In this document: positions 1 to 9,657 of the stretch, piece by piece
Layout: the number at the start of each line of letters is the position of its first letter
Numbering within the stretch: position 1 is the stretch's first letter
Source: Paramecium sonneborni
Taxonomy: Eukaryota; Ciliophora; Oligohymenophorea; Peniculida; Parameciidae
DNA: 47,856 nt
Reading direction: 5' to 3'
Assembly: GCA_905182985.1 (NCBI GenBank)
Contig: CAJJDN010000086.1
Span: 399,154-447,009 of the forward strand
The notes under the pieces: generated by a model
What the model was told of the DNA's origin: nothing
Database searches by the model: none
The model's input: the letters and a program-made list of their open reading frames with translations, nothing else
Position numbers and translations under genes: made by a program

Positions 1-444
1 TATCAAAATTGAAATTTTCTTAAATATCAAAGGAAATCAAAATATTATATAATAAAATAATTAAGGAAAATAGATAGCTATCGATTAATTATTATATATA
101 AACTATTTAATAGAATGTATACCTTGTTCTTTTAAAAGTGAATACCATTAAAAAATTACTTAAAAACTAAAAGCTTTATTCAACAAATTCTAAATTTTTA
201 GTTTTTTTTTCTTTTGTTTTCTTTTTATCAAAATAAGTATCTACATTATAATCTAAAATTCCAACTTCTTATATTGAATAAATTAATTCATTTCTTATTG
301 TAATAATTTAACATTAGCCTAAAAATATACAATAGATAATAATAGTTTGATAGCAACCATATGAATATTAAGGATTTCATCTATTTATTCCAAAATAAAC
401 TTTTTATTGAAAAATCAAAGAATTCATTATCAAATCCAGTCCCA
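1..444. other. AT-rich stretch without a confident gene
   Basis: No reading frame in the ciliate code stands out on either strand, apart from weak minus-strand openness that follows the small gene ending at 445. It is probably intergenic or decayed. Confidence 0.4.
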
Positions 445-665
445 TCATTTTATTAATTTTTGATCATAGTTTACATCTAACCTCATTTAACTTATTGTCA
501 CCTCTGATTAACTAAATCTTCAGTTTTTATATCATCATCAGAGTCTTCTTAGATTAAACTGACACTTTCTATTATTTATTGGAAAAAGGATAAGATTTAG
601 GGGTTTTATATGGTATTTATGATTAACTCTTTTTAGTAAATAAACTTTAATTAATTTTTGCTCAT
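445..665 (-). CDS. small hypothetical protein, two exons
   Basis: The family is not recognised. Reading TAA/TAG as Gln, an ATG at 665..663 opens a frame beginning MSKNQLKFIYQKELI and containing an acidic run, QEDSDDDIKTEDL. The frame meets TGA unless a 20-nt GT-AG intron at 482..501 is removed; the second exon then adds LDVNYDQKLIK and ends at TGA 447..445. Joined exons are 37 + 164 nt, exactly 67 codons. The intron is at the short end of Paramecium lengths. The product of about 66 residues has no membrane segment. The frame could equally be the N-terminus of a longer decayed gene, because open sequence continues downstream. Confidence 0.4.
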
Positions 666-1164
666 TTCAATCTTCTTTCTCTATTTTTTGAATTTCTAAC
701 TTATGTTATTTACCTACTACCAAATCGATTAAGTTTAAATTTTCGACAATCGAATACTTTTTTTTATTGAAATTAAAAAAAATTGAATTTGAGAGAAACA
801 CGATCACAAATCTTTTAAATAGATAGAAATTATACTTAAATTAAAAAAAATAATAATCTTCTGTAATATGAATAAATTAACAACAAAATCTAAAAGAAAG
901 GTGAATCATGCATTTTAATATTAAAATTTTTGTATTTAAGCCTATTACCTGATCAGAGTCGAGCAAATTTATTACTGTTTTACTTACTTTATATATTATT
1001 TAGGAAGAAAACTACAAGTTATAAAATTGAAATAATTAAATATTATTAGCTAAATGTTTATGAGTTCTATACAAATTATATCAGAAGATTCACTTTATGC
1101 ATAGCTCAAAATATTATTAAATCTTAAATATTAAATAAAATAAAATTTAAACTCTCTTTTAAGA
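666..1164. other. AT-rich intergenic stretch
   Basis: No frame on either strand shows protein-like composition here. The stretch lies between a minus-strand gene start (665) and a plus-strand gene start (1165), so it could hold both promoters, but no element can be recognised. Confidence 0.35.
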
Positions 1165-1494
1165 ATGAACAACGTAAATATTTAAGAAAGAAATCCTATT
1201 TTTCGTTTGGGAGATCCTCCTCCAATAATTATCCAACAAATTGAGTATTGTAAATTTTGCAATAAAAATGTGAGAGAAACCTGTTGTTGTTTGATTAAAT
1301 CTTTAATAGTGATTATTACAATTTTAACTTCAATAGGAATGATAATAATTGGAAATTTAACAGAATTAGATTGGTTAATTATATTAGGCTCTTCATTCTT
1401 AATTATTGGATTGTGTTGTTCTACTTGTTGTTGCCATATGATATAGAATTAAGATTACAGCGATAATAGTTTCAGTTTTTTATAGAATGATTGA
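1165..1494 (+). CDS. small two-helix Cys-rich membrane protein
   Basis: The ATG at 1165 opens a 109-residue frame, uninterrupted in the ciliate code, ending at TGA 1492..1494. It uses TAA or TAG for Gln at four places. Layout: a polar N-terminus with PPP near residue 18; a Cys cluster (YCKFCNK, then ETCCC); a hydrophobic segment (LIVIITILTSIGMIIIG); a short polar loop (NLTELDW); a second hydrophobic segment (LIILGSSFLIIGL); then a second Cys cluster (CCSTCCC) and a polar, Ser-rich tail. Cys flanking both helices suggests palmitoylation or metal binding (inference). It resembles the many small tetra-Cys membrane proteins of ciliates, but no named family is claimed. Confidence 0.65.
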
Positions 1495-1665
1495 TGATAA
1501 TGAAGATGATACAAATATTAGATTTTCAATTATTCATCATCAAATTATACCATTTTTCTTTATTTTTTATTAATAATTAAAATTTAATATTGTTATTAAT
1601 CAAATATTGTAATATGAGATAATAAAAAATGATAAATTGACATATTATAAAAATTTTTTCGAAGA

Positions 1666-2310
1666 ATGAAAATAATTAAAATATTATTTTCAATTAATTC
1701 TTGCATATGCATATTCTTTTTATTAATTAATGTATTAAAAGTCTCAGATGGGGTTGGAAAAATTTTACTTGATCTGCCCTTATTTTAAGTAGCATTGTAG
1801 TTGAATATTGGTTAATTGGTAGTGTAGAAGGTAAAGAATGCACATGGAAGCTATAATTTGAAAATACATGGATTAGGTTGTTAAGAAAAGACACACTTGA
1901 ATTTTCCAACATAAACACTATCATAAACAATGAAAATTTTAAGAAATATCTGACTAAAAAATACTTATTCAAAAAAGATGAAGATTGCAACAAAAAAGAA
2001 TCGTGTTCAAAAGCAATTATTGTTATTATTTGTGTTAAAGATTCATGTAAGATTTAAGGGTTTACTTTTTATTTTTGATAAATAGTAATCAAATTTATTA
2101 AATAACTTATTAAAATTAAGATCATCAAAATTGCATTAGAAGTGAATGCATTCTAACATTTTGTAATAAAGTATCATCTATATTTAATATATATGCGAAC
2201 AATTCTGGTCCAAAATTTAGGTTGGCTGTGAAGATATAATGTATAAGAATTATACAGAAGAAGGTAAATCTAAAGGACAATATGATTTTGATAAATAACA
2301 ATTCAATTGA
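1666..2310 (+). CDS. hypothetical Cys-containing protein with N-terminal membrane anchor, four exons
   Basis: The family is not recognised. An ATG at 1666 gives a hydrophobic N-terminus (CICIFFLLINVL) that could be a signal anchor. Protein-like sequence continues only by switching frame, and GT-AG introns fit at 1800..1822 (23 nt), 2047..2120 (74 nt) and 2171..2220 (50 nt). Exons then sum to 498 nt, exactly 166 codons ending in TGA. The body has regularly placed Cys (GKECTWKL, DEDCNKKESC, ICVKDS, NCIRSECIL, FCNKVGCEDIMY), which suggests an extracellular disulfide-bonded domain. The 74 and 50 nt introns are longer than usual for Paramecium, so this may instead be a decayed gene. Confidence 0.4.
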
Positions 2311-2390
2311 AAAAAAAATGTATTTGAAAGAATATGCAATATAATATTTTAATTATTTTCAACAAATTAAGAATGTAAAAGTATTTGAAT

Positions 2391-2610
2391 ATTTGTGGTT
2401 TACCACTTCCTAAGATATTACTCTCTCGAACCCTAGGTAAATCTAGCCTCGACATGAGGTTTTTTAGTCTTACTTCCAGCCAATCTTCGTACGAGAGTAC
2501 CTTGGCCTTAGCCAGTGGTAATAGGTTAGTATCTTTTTATATTACTCACATTGGAATCCAAAGAATTCCAACCAATGATGTAATATATGAAAAATTTGTG
2601 GAACCTCTGG
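2391..2610. other. GC-richer island with serial hairpins, possible structured RNA
   Basis: Base composition here is clearly less AT-rich than its flanks, and short perfect inverted repeats follow one another. They are GTGG-TTTA-CCAC (2395..2406), CTAG/CTAG (2433..2446), CCTC-GACAT-GAGG (2447..2459), GTAC-GAGA-GTAC (2489..2500, a GNRA-type loop), TGGC-CTTA-GCCA (2503..2514) and TTGGAA/TTCCAA (2551..2571). The string GTACGAGAGTACC resembles the sarcin-ricin loop of large-subunit rRNA (GTACGAGAGGACC), and GAACCTCTGG follows about 100 bases later, as in organellar and bacterial LSU rRNA but more distant. Either strand could be transcribed. It may be an rRNA-derived fragment or an unrelated ncRNA. 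A 76-codon standard-code ORF also spans it, with codon choice unlike the neighbours. Confidence 0.35.
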
Positions 2611-2756
2611 GCTAGTGAGCATTTAGGTAGAAATTGAGTTACATTTTTTTTTTTACATAATTTTTATGTGCCATTTTAAGATACTTTTCATTATTTAAAT
2701 ATTTGCTTTATCAATTTTAATAGATTGATCAATTCCAAATTAATGATTTCTTATAG

Positions 2757-2894
2757 ATGTATAGTTATTATAATCCAAAAATATCATATGTGGATTCACT
2801 AAAATTAAATATTTGTCCAGATTTTGAGATAACTGATGTATAATTGAAACTTTCTTAGTAGGAAAATTAATCAAATTTAATATTAATTTTCTGA
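2757..2894 (+). CDS. short ORF, possible gene remnant
   Basis: A frame of 45 residues starts MYSYYNPKISYVDSL and includes LNICPDFEITDVQLK before TGA 2892..2894. Composition is protein-like and Gln is coded by TAA/TAG. No family is recognised. A second plausible frame follows in a different register (about 2896..3090), so this may be one exon or a broken copy. Confidence 0.3.
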
Positions 2895-3264
2895 ACCAGA
2901 ATCTTCATTATTATATTATTTTTTAAGAATCATAACATTCTAAGTTAGATTATTTTAATTTTTTATTTAGAACACAAAAATAATATATATTATAAAAAAA
3001 TTAACATTTTAGTCTTCTTATTAAAAATAATTCCCAATAATAAATTTATCTCTATTGATTATATTGAGCTTATTTATTTGATTCCATGAATAATAAGATT
3101 GCTAATATTATTTGTTGGTTTATATTTCATAAATCCTCTTCATAAATTATTTTTTAGTAAATTTATTTCCACATTTTCAAACTTAAATAAAGACTATTTT
3201 AAATATTTAATTATATTATATTGATTTAATTAATTATTCCATATTTATCACATATTCACAATCC

Positions 3265-3280
3265 CCTTAGTCACCTAAGG
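3265..3280. repeat. perfect 6-bp hairpin CCTTAG-TCAC-CTAAGG
   Basis: A six-base stem with a four-base loop sits in a stretch (2895..3850) that otherwise shows no confident gene. It could be part of a structured RNA or a chance palindrome. Confidence 0.5.
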
Positions 3281-3852
3281 AGCTGAACAATACTAGCACA
3301 AATCAATAGGGTATTCATAGCATCTGGATTGAGAAACTAGAATAGATGCAATCACTATAAGAAAAATCTATTAAATAAATAACATGAAGGGATTGGTTAA
3401 TTTTTAATATAAATATTATATAGCAATCCAAAACCATCTGCTAATTTTCATTATATATATATTTAGTAATATAAAACATCTGCAATGTAATTTATAAAAT
3501 TTTTACAAAAAATGTTATTTTTGAATCTCAATAATATATATAGCAGATTCAAAAGCTTGGTTGGATTATTCATATATAGGCGGCTGTTAAGATAATTTTT
3601 CTAAACAAAATGAAATGTTGATTTAATAAGATAAGAGAATAGGAATCATTAAGTTGTCCCTATTTAGATATTAACACCCAATAAATGGTTAAATAAAGTT
3701 ATCATAACTGATGCTAATAAAGTATTTACTCAAAAGAAAAAGGCAGACTAACTTAACTTAATATATATAAAACTTCAATCATATACAAAATACTTCAATA
3801 ATACAAAAGACAATAAAAATCTAAATTAGATGGATATAGTAGATATGCAGAT

Positions 3853-5330
3853 TCAGAATGTTTTTCTTGTCTTAACATCCAATTGAAATATAGAGTTATC
3901 TAGTATCAGATGCTAAATGTCATCTGGAGAGAAGCATTGTGAAAATTTAGTTCAACTATCACTATCGAATTTTGAATTTTATTAGTCCTATCTTAAAATA
4001 CCTTAAATGGATTAATTACTCCAATAAATTCTTAACAGAGCTCCATTAAGATTCACTCCTTTAATGTTTAATTTCTCTAATTCAAATGGGCTTAAATTAC
4101 ATCTTACAAAATTTTCGCCTATCAAAGATATATTTATAATCATAATGTTTTCAAAGCATTGGCTGGTCAGAGCAACCTTCATCTGCACTAATAAATTAAG
4201 TCCATTTGATCCACATTAAATAAATTTTGTATATAGAGTTGTGAGTTGGACTAAAGCATATGAAAATCAACTATTTTTTTATTTCCTGATATCTCTTAAT
4301 GAGATTCATTCTTTATTTTCTAAGTTTCTTTAATAATTGTTCTTGCTAAAGTGCTGATCTAAATATTCCTAAAGGCATAAATGATCTTCTTAGTTAACAT
4401 CACTAATTTTAGAGTACTAAATGACAAAAGATTCATTTAGTTTGTCCTTATCAATTGTATCATATTTGATTGACTGATAAATCATTCCAAAAAGTCTACA
4501 GTACTCTTTGGGTTTGAGAGAACATGGCTTTAAAAGCTACTCTCTAATTGGCCATTTCAAAGATATCTGATCGAGCATAGAGTCTTGTAATTTCTTGAGA
4601 GCCTTTTCCTGAAATTGTTTTAACTGTATAGTTAATTTGATGATATCCACTCCATGAGTCTAAAGGCATTCCCAGGAAAGTTTCCTATAACATGGCATTT
4701 ATGAGGAGCTATACATATTTAAATAAGGGTGATTTTGTATATGATAAATGCATTACATTATCTTTTTATATAAAAAATATTGAATTTCTATTACTTTTAT
4801 ATTAAGTTTATATTATGAGTCAAAAATATCTTGTGCATTAGAGTTAAGTTAAATTCTCTATTCTGATTTTTTCGAAAGATACATTTTCCAAATCTCTTTT
4901 GGTTTACACTTTTCCATCTAGTGAGTGCGAATCACCTTATATGAATTACTTATCTATCTCTGTAAGCCGAACTAAAAATTTTAACAATTAGACAATTTTT
5001 CATCTTTGTTATTTTATAAATTAGATCTTTTCTAGATTCTTAATTGAAATCAGTAGAGTAATCGTTTTTAATTAAAGTCATGATCTTTAACTTATTTCAA
5101 AATATTCATCGTTATCTTCATTTTATTTTTGCCCCATTTAATTTCTCATCTTAATAAACATGTTAAATTAATTACTTTTTAATTTACATTCACAACATTT
5201 GAGATTTTCATCATCTAATAGATATTTTAAAAAATCTGAAATTTATTATTTTTTAACACAATTATCTGCCTGTAAATTTATTCTTCAAAATTTTCTAATG
5301 AAGCAAAAAAATTAGATAAATGTTCATTCT
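3853..5330 (-). pseudogene. WD40-repeat family protein, decayed copy
   Basis: Reading from about 5330 downward, translated blocks follow the order of the large ciliate WD40 family: an N-terminal zinc-binding-like stretch (LKCCECKLKS), acidic text (NEDNDEYFEIS), a helical region (LKQFQEKALKKLQDSMLDQI, then KPKEYCRLFGMIYQSIKYD), the block LARTIIKETQKIKNESHQEI, then EKLNIKGVNLNGALL, and a first WD repeat relic (CFSPDD, DNSIFQLDVKTRKTF). The frame changes several times. Some changes can be bridged by GT-AG (for example 26 nt), others cannot, and TGA codons interrupt blocks. Only one recognisable WD unit remains, where the family has about seven. A degraded, truncated copy is the best reading. Confidence 0.6.
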
Positions 5331-5599
5331 ATTCCATCTCTATTTTAAAATATAATATTTAATTTCTATAGTATGAATCAAAAAATTCTTAAGTATTAAA
5401 TTTAAGATATAGATACAATATTGAAACAATTAGGATTTGATTGTTAATGAAGTAAAATCAACAAATTGTTAATCAAATTTTTTGCCTTAGATTGAATCTA
5501 TAAGAATGTAGTATAAATAAATCACTCAATTGTAAAAATATACATAAGGAATAAATGATTTGATTGATTTAGGTCTTGCTTTATTTAATACCTATTTTT

Positions 5600-6105
5600 T
5601 CAATAGGACAACTGGCATAATTTTTTAACCCTCAGAGTTTCAATCAAGATTTCTTCATATAATTATTTTATAAAGGGCTTAAAGTTTTGCTAAAAAATAT
5701 CATCTAATTTATAAAATCATCTCCTACAAAATATGAAAAAAAAGTTTAATTATCGCTATGATCAAAAAAAGGCTCATTTCTTTGATAAAAATATCAATTA
5801 GTTTAGATTATAGACATAATTTAAAATTGCTTTTTACTTTTTAAATAAGTTCCTCTTGGCATTCTTAAAACTTAACTTAAATCTTTGCATATGATATTTA
5901 TTTATTTATGTCAAGAAGTCAAAATTTTAATTTCACCATAACTTTCAAATAAATTTTCAATACTTAAATTGTAATACTCAAAACATTTAAAATTGTTAAT
6001 ACAAATAGTTTTGGGATACTAAATAACAGCAATCAAATTAAGATTCAGGATTAATTACATCCTCGCATTAGCTATACATTTATTCTCTAATTATTTGCAA
6101 TGATA
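5600..6105 (-). pseudogene. unassigned broken gene (Cys-containing, helical)
   Basis: Clearly coding-like blocks lie on the minus strand in three registers: CEDVINPESQFDCCYLVSQ; FEYYNLSIENLFESYGEIK; KIQVKFQECQEELIQKVKSN followed by KLIDIFIKE; EPFFDHSDNQTFFSYF; and QNFKPFIKQLYEEILIETLR ending KLCQLSY-TGA at 5602..5600. One junction fits a 38-nt GT-AG intron, but the change near 5790 has no GT to splice from. No family can be named. It may belong with the blocks at 6335..6820. Confidence 0.4.
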
Positions 6106-6334
6106 ACCAAATATTTAACAATAAAGATATTTTCTCACCACATAATAGGGTTAATGTCAGCTGTTCATACTGAAAAATTAAATGGATAATTTAAAAAAAA
6201 TTTTTTGTTTTTAACATCAGTGCATTTTATATTATTACAGTAAATCATCAAACCATTTATAATTTATTTGACAAAAAATAAATGATAACTTAATGGGTGA
6301 TAATTGTATATTCTAAAATAAAGATTTATAAATT

Positions 6335-6820
6335 AATTTAATAGGAACTTAATCAAATAAATGTATCAGAATTTTTAATAATTCACAAATATAAGAATTT
6401 TTCATATTACTGTGCTTTATAATTTTTAATAAACTATTTTTTTTAGTTTATTTTATTTTAATATCAACACGTTAACAAATTGAATTAAATTTCATCTAAT
6501 CCAAGAAAATTTGTAACCTGCCATCTTATCTTAGAAATGAAGGATTATACTTTGGATCATAAAGCTTTCCATTTAGTTCTGTTATTTTAATTTTGTTTTA
6601 TGGTTATTTTTATGATTAATCATTTAAACTATTTCAATTATATAATATTTCAATCTTTTATGATTTGCACTAATCCTAAAATATTTTTAAATAGGATTCT
6701 TTATCAAAATCCATCAATGATTAATGAGCATTATTTTTGTAATATTATTGAAATATGGTTTGAGAGCGAATTAATTGGGATCTCTTATTTGATTCTGAGT
6801 TCTTTTTAAACATTTTCTCT
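6335..6820 (-). pseudogene. unassigned broken gene fragment
   Basis: Minus-strand frames give NQIRDPNQFALKPYFNNITK near 6780-6720 and LNGKLYDPKYNPSFLRQDGR near 6560-6500, in different registers. Composition is protein-like and Gln codons are TAA/TAG. There is no recognisable domain. It probably belongs to the same decayed gene as the blocks at 5600..6105. Confidence 0.3.
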
Positions 6821-7236
6821 TATTTTCTTCCTTAAAACAATTATGTCTTATAATAATAATTTTTGAACTAATATAAAAGTTCTATTTCATTTCAATAATT
6901 GTGTTTTCTAATGTTTTTTATGGCAGAATATATTACCTTGAGTTTTGAAATTGAGAAATTTTGATCTATAAATTTCTTAGTTTATATTTATTTAAAATTA
7001 TTGAAATTCTTCTACGAAATAGAAATATGAGAATCATCAATCTATCTGTACCTAAATCCAATCCTTGAAAAAAAAGAAACTTCAAAAAAAACAAATTTGA
7101 ATTTATTTTTTAAGAACTATTCTTGAATCATCATTTTATTTAACAAATTTAAATTAATTTAGATCAAATACTTTATATATTTTATATAAATTGGAAGACT
7201 GCTCTTTCTAAGGATTTTTTTTTAATAAGTTACTTT

Positions 7237-7725
7237 TCATTCTGATAAAACTTTTTTCATTTTAAATGCATTTCCATATTGTGCTAAATGTTAAGGCACC
7301 TAAAAATTAAGAAATTTTTGTTTTTTCTATTTTCTGATATATTTTTTATTTAGTTAATATAGAAATTTTATCATCACTAATAAATAAATAAATTATATTT
7401 ATGATAAAAATCCCATTGTTAGTATTTTTCTTATCTGAACTCTTTCTATCATTTCAGATTAAACCATATTAGAATAAGAAGAAATTCTAAAAACTAAATT
7501 ATTTTTGTACTCCTTTTGAGAAAAACTCAAAATTAACTCCTCGCTAAGAAAATTATTGTAATAATTTAAACCACCAAATGATAGTCAAACCTACAAAAGC
7601 ATCAAAAAAAAATTCTCCTAATAAACTTGTATCTGAAACATAATAAAGTTTCCATATGCAATTAATTTTTATGGTTCAAATAGATGGGAAATACAGATTT
7701 CTAAAATTATCAGTTGAATCGTCAT
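7237..7725 (-). pseudogene. membrane protein gene with homopolymer frameshift
   Basis: The ATG at 7725..7723 opens MTIQLIILEICISHLFEP. Later blocks (DAFVGLTIIWWFKLLQQFSQ, SFQNFFLFQY) follow in another register after a run of nine A on the plus strand near 7604..7612; one extra base would restore the frame. A 19-nt GT-AG intron at 7446..7464 would join ERVQIRKILTMGFLSQI, a hydrophobic stretch, and VPQHLAQYGNAFKMKKVLSE before TGA at 7239..7237. Without correction the coding length is not a multiple of three. It could be a real gene with a sequencing slip in the homopolymer, or a pseudogene. The 5' 345 bases recur after the N at 8519 as part of the assembly duplication. Confidence 0.4.
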
Positions 7726-8518
7726 GATAATTTAAATAATAATTTGATTAAAACTATTAAATGAACAACTAAGAATTAAATATTATAAAATTTAATATTT
7801 ATTCATTAAACCTTTATCAAAATAATTTAAGTTTTTCAACATTCTTTTCCGTTAGATCACATGTTCTGGCTCATTACCATTTTTCTCAAAATTACTTACT
7901 AATAAACACTTTTTTACTCTGCATTCACTGACACAACTTTAACAAACATAGACAGTATAAAATTAATACCTATAAGATTGGTCATTTATTGCTGCTGATG
8001 CACTTAATGTAATATAATAGTGTGGTCCCTATAGTATAATTGGAGGATTCAATAAATTCGCACTTGGCCAAGCTGCTACTAAATTCTTATTATTACCTCC
8101 ACATTACTAAATGACAATTTCTCTCACTCTATTTATGTACTTCTAATATATTAATAGTAGAATTGATACATGGGATGTAAACGAATATTTTCAAATTTAT
8201 GTAGATGAGAACTTAGAGTATAATTAAGCCTACTCTTATTCATAAGGACAAATCTATATTTGTGGTTAAACAGGAAATGATCGAAAAGATTCAATCTTTG
8301 ATATTTAATTTTCATTTCCACACACAGGAACAACATCATTCATTGAGTTGACAAGTACTTTAGATTAAATTCCTTTTGATGTATAATAATTCTAAAATTA
8401 GGAATCATGGGGATTTAGGAATTTCAGACTTTTCCTTTTTTTATGTCCATCTGGTTGTCTGATTTGTTCAGAATCAAATTCAAAGGCTGAATGTCAAACG
8501 TGGATTATTATAGGTTCC
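7381..8518. repeat. assembly duplication A, copy 1 (matches 8520..9657)
   Basis: These 1138 bases recur at offset +1139, right after the single N at 8519, with no difference seen by eye. Copy 1 carries the first part of the Cys-rich membrane-protein gene (ATG at 7861) and is cut at the N; copy 2 runs on into the full gene. Exact identity ending precisely at an N points to two overlapping contig ends that were not merged. Confidence 0.9.
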
Positions 8519-8519
8519 N

Positions 8520-9657
8520 TAAATAAATAAATTATATTTATGATAAAAATCCCATTGTTAGTATTTTTCTTATCTGAACTCTTTCTATCATTTCAGATTA
8601 AACCATATTAGAATAAGAAGAAATTCTAAAAACTAAATTATTTTTGTACTCCTTTTGAGAAAAACTCAAAATTAACTCCTCGCTAAGAAAATTATTGTAA
8701 TAATTTAAACCACCAAATGATAGTCAAACCTACAAAAGCATCAAAAAAAAATTCTCCTAATAAACTTGTATCTGAAACATAATAAAGTTTCCATATGCAA
8801 TTAATTTTTATGGTTCAAATAGATGGGAAATACAGATTTCTAAAATTATCAGTTGAATCGTCATGATAATTTAAATAATAATTTGATTAAAACTATTAAA
8901 TGAACAACTAAGAATTAAATATTATAAAATTTAATATTTATTCATTAAACCTTTATCAAAATAATTTAAGTTTTTCAACATTCTTTTCCGTTAGATCACA
9001 TGTTCTGGCTCATTACCATTTTTCTCAAAATTACTTACTAATAAACACTTTTTTACTCTGCATTCACTGACACAACTTTAACAAACATAGACAGTATAAA
9101 ATTAATACCTATAAGATTGGTCATTTATTGCTGCTGATGCACTTAATGTAATATAATAGTGTGGTCCCTATAGTATAATTGGAGGATTCAATAAATTCGC
9201 ACTTGGCCAAGCTGCTACTAAATTCTTATTATTACCTCCACATTACTAAATGACAATTTCTCTCACTCTATTTATGTACTTCTAATATATTAATAGTAGA
9301 ATTGATACATGGGATGTAAACGAATATTTTCAAATTTATGTAGATGAGAACTTAGAGTATAATTAAGCCTACTCTTATTCATAAGGACAAATCTATATTT
9401 GTGGTTAAACAGGAAATGATCGAAAAGATTCAATCTTTGATATTTAATTTTCATTTCCACACACAGGAACAACATCATTCATTGAGTTGACAAGTACTTT
9501 AGATTAAATTCCTTTTGATGTATAATAATTCTAAAATTAGGAATCATGGGGATTTAGGAATTTCAGACTTTTCCTTTTTTTATGTCCATCTGGTTGTCTG
9601 ATTTGTTCAGAATCAAATTCAAAGGCTGAATGTCAAACGTGGATTATTATAGGTTCC
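8520..9657. repeat. assembly duplication A, copy 2
   Basis: Second copy of the 1138-base block. The sequence continues from here into unique DNA at 9658, so this copy holds the usable 5' end of the gene starting at 9000. Confidence 0.9.

Noticed and set aside
2400..2520. tRNA gene on the minus strand (GGTTCGA and TGGCTAAGG boxes)
   Set aside because: Box-like strings exist, but no acceptor stem or anticodon arm can be folded around them.
2385..2615. 76-residue standard-code ORF across the GC-richer island
   Set aside because: Codon use is unlike the local genes, no other gene here avoids TAA/TAG, and the same bases form serial hairpins, so an RNA or insertion fits better.
8151..8339. Minus-strand 62-residue ORF repeated at 9290..9478
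   Set aside because: It lies antisense inside the 5' exons of the intact surface-protein gene; the repeat is assembly duplication A.
7381..9657. True tandem gene duplication
   Set aside because: No divergence between copies, and the junction is a lone N at exactly the repeat edge; the same pattern occurs three more times in the window.
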